Assembly (NCBI GenBank): GCA_048380335.1
Contig: DBFCCI010000032.1
Coordinates: forward strand, 31,365 to 95,364
Source: Lachnospira sp900551945
Lineage (GTDB): Bacteria > Bacillota > Clostridia > Lachnospirales > Lachnospiraceae
DNA length: 64,000 nt
Reading direction: 5' to 3'
Shown: positions 37,614 to 46,124 of the stretch, in pieces
Numbering within the stretch: the stretch's first letter is position 1
Layout: every line of letters begins with the position of its first letter
The notes under the pieces: generated by a model
Seen by the model: the letters and a program-made list of their open reading frames with translations, nothing else
The model's database searches: none
Told to the model about the DNA's origin: nothing
Position numbers and translations under genes: made by a program

Positions 37614-37642
37614 TTATATCTCCATTTCTTACCACTAATTTA

Positions 37643-38638
37643 TTACTTTCCAAAATAACTTTCAAATATATTAGAGAAATTCACATCAAGAACTGCTGCC
37701 CCTGACATGCTTTTATTTTTCCAAACCTTATTATTAAACTCTACATATATAGAAGTTTCAAAATCTTTAAAAGCTTCATTAAAATAAGTAAGCTTCTTTT
37801 CATCTGCAATACTTGCTTTATTAGCTTCTGTCTTAGCTTTTTCGTTGTCACTTACACATTTTATAATGTAGTACTTTTCATCTGCAGATACAATTTTACT
37901 TACTTCTCCGCTTTTTAAATCAAATGCTGCTTTTTCAAATGCCTCGTCCATTTCGCCTCTTTTTAATACACATTCATAATCTGTGGTATTGCTATACTTA
38001 GACATTACTGAATAAAATACTTCGCCATCATCAAGTTCTTGTTTGGCAGCAGTAATATCATTTTGATTGTCACATACTATATACTGTACATTAATAACTC
38101 TTGCGTCATCTGCACTAATTTCATCAACTATTGTTGAAGTCATATCATCAAAAAGTGTCTTTGCCACCGCAAACTCAGTAAACATCTTTTCCATCTTTTC
38201 CTGTGTAAGACCAAGTGAATTCTTCTTATCATCACTTAATTTTTCAAGATATTCTTTTGCGGCATTTTCTACATTTTCCTTTTGAACACGACTAAGCACC
38301 ACACCTCTTTGCTTTGCATAGACATTCATACATCTAACTCGTATAAGTTTAGTTCTTATCTGGTCTTTTGCATAATCTTCAAAGGTTACACCATCAATAG
38401 TCTGACTCCAAATGTCACTACCAAATACATCTTCATATTCTGACTTTGCATCTGACATTAAGATATCAGCTTCATAAGTTGGTGTCTTTTGATTTTTAGC
38501 ATTTAAAATGGTATTTTTACCAAGACCTGTTGAAATATATATAATACTTCCGTTAAAGAACTTGATATATACAGCAAAAAGCGCAACAATAAGTACTGCC
38601 ACAGCTATACCTATTATGCTTTTACTCATTCTTTTCAT
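37643..38638 (-). CDS. Membrane-anchored PpiC/PrsA-like foldase
   Basis: A 331-residue exported protein with an N-terminal signal anchor (about 8-27). A SurA/PrsA-like helical chaperone region (about 60-170) precedes a parvulin-type domain (about 183-265, 'VINVQYIVCD...ITAAKQELDDGEVFYSVMSKYS...LKSGEVSKIV'). Parvulin domains isomerise prolyl bonds in secreted proteins. Here the domain is somewhat degenerate, so chaperone function may dominate. ATG start after GGAGG. It sits between rlmH and parE in one run of minus-strand genes. Confidence 0.75.
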   Translation of the reverse strand: MKRMSKSIIGIAVAVLIVALFAVYIKFFNGSIIYISTGLGKNTILNAKNQKTPTYEADILMSDAKSEYEDVFGSDIWSQTIDGVTFEDYAKDQIRTKLIRVRCMNVYAKQRGVVLSRVQKENVENAAKEYLEKLSDDKKNSLGLTQEKMEKMFTEFAVAKTLFDDMTSTIVDEISADDARVINVQYIVCDNQNDITAAKQELDDGEVFYSVMSKYSNTTDYECVLKRGEMDEAFEKAAFDLKSGEVSKIVSADEKYYIIKCVSDNEKAKTEANKASIADEKKLTYFNEAFKDFETSIYVEFNNKVWKNKSMSGAAVLDVNFSNIFESYFGK

Positions 38639-38653
38639 ACAATTCCTCCATTT

Positions 38654-39133
38654 TTATTTATGATATGGCTCATTTTTCATAATTCTATAGCTTCTATATA
38701 TCTGTTCTAACAACACAACTCTCATAAGTTGATGTGGAAATGTCATTTTAGAAAAGCTAAGTTTATAATCAGCTCTATCAAGTACTCGCTTGTCAAGACC
38801 TAATGAACCGCCTATCACAAATGTAATATTACTTGTTCCATTAATTCCAAGTTTTTCTATTTTTTGTGACAATTCAACGGAGTCTAACATTTTGCCTTCT
38901 ATTGCAAGCGCAATTACATAAGCATCGTCTTTTATTGCTGAAAGTATTCTATCTCCCTCTTTTGCTTTAATATTAAGGTTGACTTGCTCGCCTGCATTTT
39001 CTGGAGTCTTTTCATCTGCAAGTTCTACTATTTCAAGCTTACAGTATCTTGACAATCTTTTTGAATACTCCATAATTGCCTGTGTATAGAATTTTTCCTT
39101 TATCTTACCAACACAAATAACTGTTATTTTCAA
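38654..39133 (-). CDS. rlmH: 23S rRNA pseudouridine-1915 N3-methyltransferase
   Basis: Methylates a pseudouridine in helix 69 of 23S rRNA in complete ribosomes. The 159 residues are the usual length of this SPOUT enzyme. Visible motifs are MKITVICVGKIKEKFY at the start, FVIGGSLGL (SAM-binding trefoil knot) and the C-terminal SKMTFPHQLMRVVLLEQIYRSYRI...YHK. The start codon is TTG, preceded by AGGTG. It is co-oriented with the PpiC-like gene 15 bases downstream. Confidence 0.97.
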   Translation of the reverse strand: MKITVICVGKIKEKFYTQAIMEYSKRLSRYCKLEIVELADEKTPENAGEQVNLNIKAKEGDRILSAIKDDAYVIALAIEGKMLDSVELSQKIEKLGINGTSNITFVIGGSLGLDKRVLDRADYKLSFSKMTFPHQLMRVVLLEQIYRSYRIMKNEPYHK

Positions 39134-39157
39134 ATCTTCACCTGCTTTTGACTTAAT

Positions 39158-39421
39158 TTATGCTTCAACCACAAAGTAATGACCATCTTCAAGCTTAAAT
39201 ACTTCTAAAGCATCTTCTAATTCTTCGTTAGACATACCCTCAACGTCCATTCCTTCTTCATCGAGATATTCTCTTACTTCGTCAATTGAGTCAAACACCT
39301 GAGCAAAACAGTCTTCTAAAAATTCCTTTGCTTCTTCTATTGTTGTAGCTACCGGTTCATCAAAAAGCTTTACTTGCTCCTTTAAAAATACTTCTGCACA
39401 ACTTTCAAGATATTCTCCCAT
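39158..39421 (-). CDS. Small acidic protein of unknown function
   Basis: An 87-residue, strongly acidic, helical protein without signal peptide, Cys pair or recognisable motif. It begins MGEYLESCAEVFLKEQ and ends LEDGHYFVVEA. The ATG at 39421 lacks a clear ribosome site; a TTG five codons in has GGAG six bases upstream and could be the real start. It lies between HAD-phosphatase and rlmH genes and is probably co-transcribed with rlmH 24 bases downstream. I do not recognise a function. Confidence 0.65.
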   Translation of the reverse strand: MGEYLESCAEVFLKEQVKLFDEPVATTIEEAKEFLEDCFAQVFDSIDEVREYLDEEGMDVEGMSNEELEDALEVFKLEDGHYFVVEA

Positions 39422-39466
39422 TTTATTAACCGACTAGTTTATACTAGCTTTTCCTTTCTTAAATTT

Positions 39467-40252
39467 TTATAATGTTCCATTATTCATAAGATTAATCAAA
39501 GTATCTTCTACTTTATAACAAGTATATTTTCCATGAAGTTTAATGTCATCGACTGCCTTTTCCATAACGTAAGGTTCTCCTACACTGTCAAGCATTTCAA
39601 TATCATTATAATTATCACCAAATGCCATACACTCAGATTTATCAATACAAAGGGCTTCTTGTACTTGCTTTATTGCATTTCCTTTATTTACAGAGCTTTC
39701 CATAAAATCAAGATAGAGTTGCCCTGATACTACGGCACTTACCTTGTCACTCCATTTACTCTGAAAATAATCCTTAGAGTTGTCAATCCCAGACAAATCA
39801 CAAACTGCTATTTTTAAAATATCTTCTTGTATTTGACTAAAATCATCAACTATCTTTGTCTTATACTTAACAATCTTTGTCATTCTGTCGTAGTATTCCT
39901 TAGTTTTAGGCTTAATATACGCCACATCTTCTCCAGAAATTAACACTTCACAATTAGGTTGTTTCATTACATCTTCAATGATTTCAAGTGCAAGGTCTTT
40001 ATTCATTGCATTTTTTACAATAGTATTTCCCTTGTATTTTACTAATGCACCATTTTCACCTATATACATAAGCTTATCAGCTATTGATGAAAATAACGTT
40101 CTAAGGCTATTTATCTGACGACCACTTGCAGGAGCAAAAATATACCCCATATCAACAATTCTGTCAATCGTTTTTATTAAAGAAGCATCAACTGACTGCG
40201 CTCCATTAAGAAGTATTGTTCCATCTAAATCACTTGCAATTAACTTTATCAT
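39467..40252 (-). CDS. Cof-type HAD phosphatase
   Basis: A 261-residue haloacid dehalogenase-superfamily hydrolase of class IIB (Cof). Motif I is ASDLDGT, with nucleophile Asp8 and acid Asp10. Motif II is the Ser of APASGRQ, motif III the Lys of NKGNAIK, and motif IV GDNYNDIEML. A cap domain lies between about 85 and 185. Members dephosphorylate small phosphorylated metabolites; the substrate cannot be read from sequence. ATG start after GGAG. It lies between maf and the small acidic gene in the same orientation. Confidence 0.9.
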   Translation of the reverse strand: MIKLIASDLDGTILLNGAQSVDASLIKTIDRIVDMGYIFAPASGRQINSLRTLFSSIADKLMYIGENGALVKYKGNTIVKNAMNKDLALEIIEDVMKQPNCEVLISGEDVAYIKPKTKEYYDRMTKIVKYKTKIVDDFSQIQEDILKIAVCDLSGIDNSKDYFQSKWSDKVSAVVSGQLYLDFMESSVNKGNAIKQVQEALCIDKSECMAFGDNYNDIEMLDSVGEPYVMEKAVDDIKLHGKYTCYKVEDTLINLMNNGTL

Positions 40253-40341
40253 AAAATCTCCATTAATTAATTTTAATTACTTGTAAATTCTCTTACAAGC
40301 ACTGACCTTGTCTTTTTGCTCATATAAATAAAAGTGAAAAC

Positions 40342-40914
40342 TTACTTGATATTATTAAGTTCATGGTATAATCTTGCAACAGGAAGTCCTACAACATTAT
40401 TGTAATCTCCATTAATCTTTTTAACATACGCCGCAAATGCACCTTGAATACCGTAAGCTCCCGCTTTGTCCATCGGTTCTTTTGTTTCTATGTATTTGTA
40501 TATTTCTTCATCTGACATATCATATACCGATACATCAGTCTTTTCACTAAAACTTATATAACCATCATTATGTATAAATGTTACTCCTGTATACACTTGA
40601 TGAACTCCGCCAGCAAGCTTTTTAATCATGCGATAAGCGTCTTTTTCATCGGCAGGCTTACCAAGCACCTCGTCATCACAATACACAATAGTATCTGCAC
40701 CTATTACTATTCTATCAAATATCCTACCTTTACTTTTGAGCATATCGTATACTGCCTTTGCTTTTAAATGTGACAACTCACATACAATTTCTTCAGGAGT
40801 ACTTTTTGTTATAATCTCTTTTGCGTTACTTGTAATAACTTCAAAATCAATGCCAATCTGAGCTAAAAGCTCTCGTCTTCGTGGCGAACCAGACGCAAGT
40901 ATAATCTTTTTCAC
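40342..40914 (-). CDS. maf: Maf nucleotide pyrophosphatase
   Basis: A 190-residue Maf/YhdE house-cleaning enzyme that hydrolyses non-canonical nucleoside triphosphates such as dTTP/UTP-type substrates. It starts MKKIILASGSPRRRELL, followed by the catalytic IGADTIVYCD segment (Asp as general base), 'GKPADEKDAYRMI' and 'DKAGAYGIQG'. The GTG at 40914 is chosen, six bases after GGAGG; a TTG two codons earlier is too close to that site. It is the first gene of a run towards parC. Confidence 0.94.
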   Translation of the reverse strand: MKKIILASGSPRRRELLAQIGIDFEVITSNAKEIITKSTPEEIVCELSHLKAKAVYDMLKSKGRIFDRIVIGADTIVYCDDEVLGKPADEKDAYRMIKKLAGGVHQVYTGVTFIHNDGYISFSEKTDVSVYDMSDEEIYKYIETKEPMDKAGAYGIQGAFAAYVKKINGDYNNVVGLPVARLYHELNNIK

Positions 40915-41024
40915 TGTCAACCTCCGTTTTTTTTACGCACTATAAAAATCAATAAAGTGAACATACATTTGGTATTATATCACAAGTTTTTAAATTTACA
41001 AACAAAATTTAGACTTTTATTAAG

Positions 41025-41066
41025 TAAAATAGACATACCACACTACTGTGCAATATGCCCATTTTA
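41025..41066 (-). terminator. Probable terminator of leuA
   Basis: Arms TAAAAT-x-G-x-CATA pair across a loop containing GCACA/TGTG, about 20 bases after the leuA stop. The downstream T run is weak, so confidence is limited. Confidence 0.5.
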
Positions 41067-41085
41067 CATAAAATCTTATAAAAAC

Positions 41086-42747
41086 TTACTTAGAAATCTT
41101 TCTATTCATAGCAGACTCTAATGCGTCTATAGAAGCTCTAATAATATCGTGGTCTATACCTATACCAAAGAAGTTTTCTTTGTCTTCTCCTTCAATACCT
41201 ACATAAGCGATAGCACTTGAATCTGAACCATCCTTTAATGCGTGTTCTTCATAACACATAATATGGCACTGTTCGCCAAAATGATTTTCAAGTGCATTAC
41301 TTACAGCATCAAGACGTCCATTTCCAGAAGCTTCTACTTCAACCTGTTTGCCATCTTGTTCAATAGTTACAACTGTCTGTATTCCGTCTTGTTGTTTGAA
41401 ATGAACTTCTTTAATCTTAAATACAGGAGTATATTTTTTATATCTCTTTTCAAATATTTCAAGAACTTCATTAGGAGTAAGCTCCTTATGCTCAACGTCT
41501 GATACGTCTTTAACTGCATATCCTAAATCTTCTCTCATCTTCTTAGGAATAATCATTCCGAAGTTATGTTCAAGAACATAAGCTACGCCCCCCTTACCAG
41601 ACTGACTGTTAATTCTTATAACGTCTGAATCATAAGTACGTCCAACATCTTCTGGATTAATTGGAAGATATGGAACTGTCCACAAGTCTGGATTATTTTC
41701 AACTCTATAGTGCATCCCCTTTGAAATTGCATCTTGATGTGAACCTGAAAATGCGGCAAATACAAGCTTACCACAGTATGGGTGTCTATCGTCAATCTTC
41801 ATTTGTGTAAGTCTTTCAAAGCACTCTGCAAGCTTTGGCATATTAGATAAATCAAGTTCTGGATTAACTCCTTGTGCATACATATTCATTGCAAGTGTAA
41901 TTACATCAACATTTCCAGTTCTTTCACCGTTACCAAACAATGTTCCTTCAATTCTATCTGCACCTGCAAGAATACCAAGTTCTGCATCAGCCACACCTGT
42001 TCCTCTGTCGTTGTGTGGGTGAAGTGATACAATAACATTTTCTCTATTGTGAAGGTTCTTACTCATATATTCAACTTGACTTGCAAATACATGTGGAAGT
42101 GACATTTCAACAGTAGCAGGAAGATTGATAATACACTTATTATCAGCAGTTGGCTGCCATATATCTATAACTGCATTACAAACTTCTAATGCGTACTCTG
42201 GCTCTGTTCCTGTAAAACTTTCTGGACTATATTCAAATGCGAAGTTACCATCTTCTTTTTCAGCAAGCTCTTTAAGAAGCTTTGCACCTTCTATTGCAAT
42301 CTGTTTGATTTCTTCTTTTGACTTTCTAAATACTTGTTCTCTTTGTGCAAGTGAAGTTGAATTATACACATGAACAATTGCTCTAGGTGCGCCCTTTACA
42401 GCTTCAAATGTCTTTTTAATAATATGTTCTCTAGCCTGTGTAAGTACTTGAATTGTTACATCATCAGGTATCATATCTTTTTCAATAAGAGTTCTTAAAA
42501 ATTCATACTCTGTTTCTGAAGCGGCTGGAAATCCCACTTCGATTTCTTTGAAGCCTACTTCTACTAAAAGCTTAAAAAATTCAAGCTTTTGTTCAAGACT
42601 CATAGGCTCAACAAGTGCCTGATTGCCATCTCTTAAATCAACTGAACACCATATAGGTGCTTTGTCAACATATTCCTTCTTAATCCAGTCCATACACTCA
42701 ACTGGTGGCATAAAATAACCTCTCTTGTACTGCTTGTAATCAAACAT
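41086..42747 (-). CDS. leuA: 2-isopropylmalate synthase, yeast/actinobacterial type
   Basis: Condenses acetyl-CoA with 2-ketoisovalerate, committing carbon to leucine. The 553-residue protein is the long type: a TIM-barrel HMGL-like domain (about 25-300, WCSVDLRDGNQALVEPMS, 'SLHPHNDRGTG' metal site), subdomains, and a C-terminal LeuA allosteric domain (about 425-553) that normally binds leucine. It begins MFDYKQYKRGYFMPP, as in the yeast/actinobacterial subfamily. The ATG at 42747 is eight bases after GGAGG; an ATG five codons upstream overlaps that site. A leucine T-box leader lies upstream. No other leu genes adjoin. Confidence 0.96.
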   Translation of the reverse strand: MFDYKQYKRGYFMPPVECMDWIKKEYVDKAPIWCSVDLRDGNQALVEPMSLEQKLEFFKLLVEVGFKEIEVGFPAASETEYEFLRTLIEKDMIPDDVTIQVLTQAREHIIKKTFEAVKGAPRAIVHVYNSTSLAQREQVFRKSKEEIKQIAIEGAKLLKELAEKEDGNFAFEYSPESFTGTEPEYALEVCNAVIDIWQPTADNKCIINLPATVEMSLPHVFASQVEYMSKNLHNRENVIVSLHPHNDRGTGVADAELGILAGADRIEGTLFGNGERTGNVDVITLAMNMYAQGVNPELDLSNMPKLAECFERLTQMKIDDRHPYCGKLVFAAFSGSHQDAISKGMHYRVENNPDLWTVPYLPINPEDVGRTYDSDVIRINSQSGKGGVAYVLEHNFGMIIPKKMREDLGYAVKDVSDVEHKELTPNEVLEIFEKRYKKYTPVFKIKEVHFKQQDGIQTVVTIEQDGKQVEVEASGNGRLDAVSNALENHFGEQCHIMCYEEHALKDGSDSSAIAYVGIEGEDKENFFGIGIDHDIIRASIDALESAMNRKISK

Positions 42748-42807
42748 CTTATAATCCTCCATTTATTAAATTAGTAATAATACAAATCGTCTAAAATATA
42801 ATATTAT

Positions 42808-42952
42808 TGATTTCTTATGTAAATTACAAACTATATCTGATAGTCGTAAAACCTTGCACAAACAAAAACTTTTGTTTATTGTTCGTAAAATATAATAATC
42901 AAGCAGATATTCACAACCTACTTTGACTAATTCACATTTTATCAGAAATATA
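42808..42952. repeat. Imperfect palindrome in the leuA upstream gap
   Basis: About 145 bases with diverged arms; the centre is CAAACAAAAACTTTTGTTTATTG. The right arm contains TTGACTAATTCACA, nearly identical to TTGACTAATTTACA in the palindrome at 56980. It lies between the T-box terminator and leuA. Confidence 0.45.
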
Positions 42953-43051
42953 CTTTTTCTGTTGCAATTAAGTATAATAATTTTTATTGATTGCTTTATA
43001 CAATAAAATTAAATTAACGATTTGTATAATTTTTAGTAACTTGATAGTATT

Positions 43052-43397
43052 AAAAAAGCCTTTCGCCCATGATACTTATAATATCAAGAGACGAAAGACT
43101 ATAATCTTACGCGTTACCACTCTTATTCACGAAATTATCGTGCACTCATTGAATACGGGTATACACCTTATATTCTGTCCATTATAACGGTTGGCTTCCG
43201 ACTACGCCTACTCGTTTACACTTTCGGATAGTAGCTCCGAGATGAGTTCAATACTTCCCTTCTATTGCCTTACACCAAACGACAACTCTCTGATATCCAG
43301 TCCGTATCTAATATTTCTCTTCATAGCTTTTAATATTATTGATTAATTAACAATCTAAGGTTCTAACAAAAACCTTTATCATGTTTTTTCATTTACT
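43052..43397 (-). promoter_or_regulatory. Leucine T-box riboswitch leader of leuA
   Basis: On the minus strand the leader shows the Stem I elements AGAGAG, GGTGTAAGGC and GAACTCATCTCGGAGC. In the last, GAA-CTC-A gives a CUC leucine specifier, matching the downstream leuA. The T-box sequence is AAGAGTGGTAACGCG. A terminator stem (AGTCTTTCG...CGAAAGGCT, then TTTTTT) ends at 43052. Uncharged tRNA-Leu should favour the antiterminator and allow leuA transcription. About 300 further bases lie between the terminator and leuA. Confidence 0.93.
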
Positions 43398-43403
43398 TAT
43401 TGT

Positions 43404-43432
43404 AATATACAACTCTATCCCCGAATTGTCAA
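43404..43432 (-). promoter_or_regulatory. Sigma-A promoter of the T-box/leuA transcript
   Basis: On the minus strand TTGACA, exactly 17 bases, then TATATT, placed just upstream of the T-box leader. Transcription should start near 43397. Confidence 0.75.
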
Positions 43433-43470
43433 GCTTGAGTTTCTTATTTTGCATTTTAAAACTTAAATAA

Positions 43471-43625
43471 GATATTAGGATTATATAAAACAATAAATGC
43501 ACCATTTAAAAAACAGCCAGCTAGATTTGTATGACAACTGCGAACACCCTTGTTCGATGGTGGCATACAAATCTAGTTGGTTGTACTTTCACTGGTGTGT
43601 GCTTGTTTTATATAATACTGATATC
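43471..43625 (+). repeat. 155-bp palindromic repeat, copy C
   Basis: Runs from GATATTAGGATTATAT to ATAATACTGATATC, with the TGCACCATTT arm on the left and the CACACACCAG arm (as CTGGTGTGTG) on the right. The inner stem is CTAGATTTGTATG/CATACAAATCTAG. The central hairpin is CGAACA/TGTTCG. A plus-strand frame crossing it has no coding character. Confidence 0.92.
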
Positions 43626-43680
43626 TCTCTACAATGTACCACAATGCAAAATACGAAACTCAAGCATTTGATTATAAACT

Positions 43681-44997
43681 TTACTTTGATTTTATTATAT
43701 CAAGTTCTTCTTTTGTTATTGGTTCGTTGGAATACCTTGCTTTTTCGTAAATATCTGTAATCTTTTTAGATTGCGCTTCATCATTTGTAATACTGTGCTT
43801 TGTAAGCTCTATTGGCATATATGTTTTTTGTGGCTTTTCTTTTCCAAAGCCCTTTTTAACACGTTTCTTATAATACTTTCTTACTGCCTTTTTATTGTTT
43901 TCTTCTCCCGTTTCAGTAACATCTTTGTAGACATTATTTTGTATACTTACTTTTCTATTATCTGGCTTTATATATTCAACCATATCTGTTCCAAGTCTTT
44001 TTGTCTTGTTAAGCTGCTTTAAATATTTTACGCCAAAATAAATAAGAGCAAAAACGGCAGCAAGCATAAGCATTATTCCAAAAGTTTCTGCAAGTGCTTC
44101 TGCAAAATGTGATGGCTGAATAACTTCTTCAAAATCAAGTCCATCTGAGCTTTCCGTTACTGCCTGTGTAGTTTCTTCTATGGCTTCGTTTTCATTTCCA
44201 CCAAAAAGCCCCAAAATAAATATAAATCCCTTTAAAATTGCTCTGATGCCTGACATTCCAACATCGCCAATTATTGAAAATATATTACCATATTCTCCAT
44301 TATAAAATGCAAGCATACCTAAAAATACAAGTATGCAGGTAATTACAAGTGTGAAAATATTAACATTTTTAAGTTGTTGTGCTGGAAACTCTGACTTATC
44401 TGCATTGCTTACATAGACATCATTTAACTTATCTAAATGATTATATACTATTTTGCAAAGTACAAATAAAGTACATATTATCACTTCACAGTTAAGTACA
44501 ACAGGATTGCCCTTTGAAAAGCCAAGAAAATATCCAAATACCATAAGCCCTGCAAATGCCATTGGAACTTTTTCGCCATCAAAATAATTCTCCCTTAAAC
44601 GACCTTTTATATCTACATCTTGTAACACAGCATTTTCACCAAGCTGCATAGCTGTTTGTTTGTATTTAATCATCTTATACTTAACTCGCACTGAATATAA
44701 ACCAATTAAGCAAAAGATTATTACATAAAATACTTTTTCATCATAGTTACTTCCTAATAAAAATGAACTTAATACGACCAAACAATCTAATACCACAAAT
44801 ACTTGAAACTTATTTACTATTTTTCTTAATACATACATTATGCAAACTGGTATAACTACTATTAAACACTTCCAAAGCTGTCCTGCATTAAGCCCTAGTG
44901 TTCCCATCATAAGAGCAATTATAAGGCTTAAAAATACAAGCGATTGAATTACTACTTCTAACACATTAAGGGATATGGCTAATTTCTTATTAGACAT
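43681..44997 (-). CDS. Membrane protein of the MoxR-DUF58 operon
   Basis: A 438-residue membrane protein. Hydrophobic helices occupy about 12-260 and one more lies near 310-330. The C-terminal cytoplasmic tail ends 'IYEKARYSNEPITKEELDIIKS', which resembles the end of DUF4129 regions. In related operons the third gene is usually a TgpA-like transglutaminase with DUF4129; here I see no transglutaminase Cys-His-Asp domain. The ATG overlaps the DUF58 stop codon (TAATG), giving translational coupling. An upstream GTG six codons earlier is less likely. Function unknown; envelope assembly is an inference from the operon. Confidence 0.75.
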   Translation of the reverse strand: MSNKKLAISLNVLEVVIQSLVFLSLIIALMMGTLGLNAGQLWKCLIVVIPVCIMYVLRKIVNKFQVFVVLDCLVVLSSFLLGSNYDEKVFYVIIFCLIGLYSVRVKYKMIKYKQTAMQLGENAVLQDVDIKGRLRENYFDGEKVPMAFAGLMVFGYFLGFSKGNPVVLNCEVIICTLFVLCKIVYNHLDKLNDVYVSNADKSEFPAQQLKNVNIFTLVITCILVFLGMLAFYNGEYGNIFSIIGDVGMSGIRAILKGFIFILGLFGGNENEAIEETTQAVTESSDGLDFEEVIQPSHFAEALAETFGIMLMLAAVFALIYFGVKYLKQLNKTKRLGTDMVEYIKPDNRKVSIQNNVYKDVTETGEENNKKAVRKYYKKRVKKGFGKEKPQKTYMPIELTKHSITNDEAQSKKITDIYEKARYSNEPITKEELDIIKSK

Positions 44998-46124
44998 TAC
45001 CTTTCCACCTCCCACTCTGTTGTATTAATATTACAATAAGAAAGTGTTGTATCCATTCCAGCATGAAACGGCATAATCCACATACACTCGTATGTACGGC
45101 TTAACCCTTGCATATTAAGCTGTAACGCCTTTCTTCTGCTTGCAGATATAAGAATATAAAGCATATTATTTTCTGTTTTACTCTCACTATTTATAACATT
45201 TAAAATGTTTTCTGAAAATTCCTGCATTTCTATATCAAGGTCTATTCTTGCAAGCGCAGTATTAATATTATTAAACTGAGCAAGTCCCCTATCTGATACA
45301 ACTTGTATTGGTGCTTTTGTTTCATAATCACAACCATTGCAATATAAAGACACTGATATTCCTTGTTCAATTAAAAGTCTTGATAAACCAGATGTTATAG
45401 ATATACCTTCTTCTGATAATTTATCATATCTAATCATTCCGTCTGGCTCAAGATTTAGCAAAATACACACCTGCTGACTTACTGACTCATTATACTGATT
45501 AACCATAAGAGTTCCTGCTCTTGCGGAAGCTTTCCAGTTAATTCTATCCATAGAGTCAAAAGTTTCATACTGCCTTATTCCTCTAAACATAAAATTATCT
45601 TCATATATATGTCTATTACGTTCAAGTGTTCCCATTACCTTTGAAAATGGTATATTAAGCCTGTCTACATCTGCCTGCTTTGGATACACTGTAATCCCTG
45701 TATTTTCTGGGTACTGTGCAACAAGCACATCATTCATAAATACACCCGATGATACAATATCTATCGTATCAATCATGTATACACCTCTTTTAGTACATTT
45801 AACAGGTACTTTTCTTGTCACTCTTTGATAATACAACAATGCAAAAATGTCATTTCTATATGTATTATCTGAAACAGCAGAGTTGCTATCTTCATTTCCA
45901 AAGTCAAAACTTTTATCAATCTTAAACTTCAAATTAACATAAGCAAGTGGTAATGCTTTTTTGTTAGTTATTGTTTCTGTAATAACAGTTTCTGAACCAA
46001 CATAAGCATATTTGTCATTAAACTTTACGTCTACTGTAAGGTTCTTTGACCATCTTTTTTTATACAAATATTGGAGTGCAATATATACAAGCCCTGCCCC
46101 CAAAAGCATTAATAATACAATCAT
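44997..46124 (-). CDS. DUF58 domain protein
   Basis: A 375-residue protein with an N-terminal membrane segment (about 1-18) and a DUF58 domain typified by 'RGIRQYETFDSMDRINWKASAR' followed by 'LMVNQYNESVSQQVCILLNLE' (von Willebrand factor A-like start). DUF58 proteins accompany MoxR ATPases and are thought to act with them in metal-dependent assembly or maturation of envelope complexes. It starts directly after the moxR stop and overlaps the next gene by one base. Confidence 0.88.
   Translation of the reverse strand: MIVLLMLLGAGLVYIALQYLYKKRWSKNLTVDVKFNDKYAYVGSETVITETITNKKALPLAYVNLKFKIDKSFDFGNEDSNSAVSDNTYRNDIFALLYYQRVTRKVPVKCTKRGVYMIDTIDIVSSGVFMNDVLVAQYPENTGITVYPKQADVDRLNIPFSKVMGTLERNRHIYEDNFMFRGIRQYETFDSMDRINWKASARAGTLMVNQYNESVSQQVCILLNLEPDGMIRYDKLSEEGISITSGLSRLLIEQGISVSLYCNGCDYETKAPIQVVSDRGLAQFNNINTALARIDLDIEMQEFSENILNVINSESKTENNMLYILISASRRKALQLNMQGLSRTYECMWIMPFHAGMDTTLSYCNINTTEWEVER

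Noticed and set aside
43497..43760. An 87-codon plus-strand reading frame over copy C of the 155-bp repeat
   Set aside because: It runs through the palindrome and into the 3' end of the opposite-strand membrane-protein gene, has no ribosome site and no protein-like composition.
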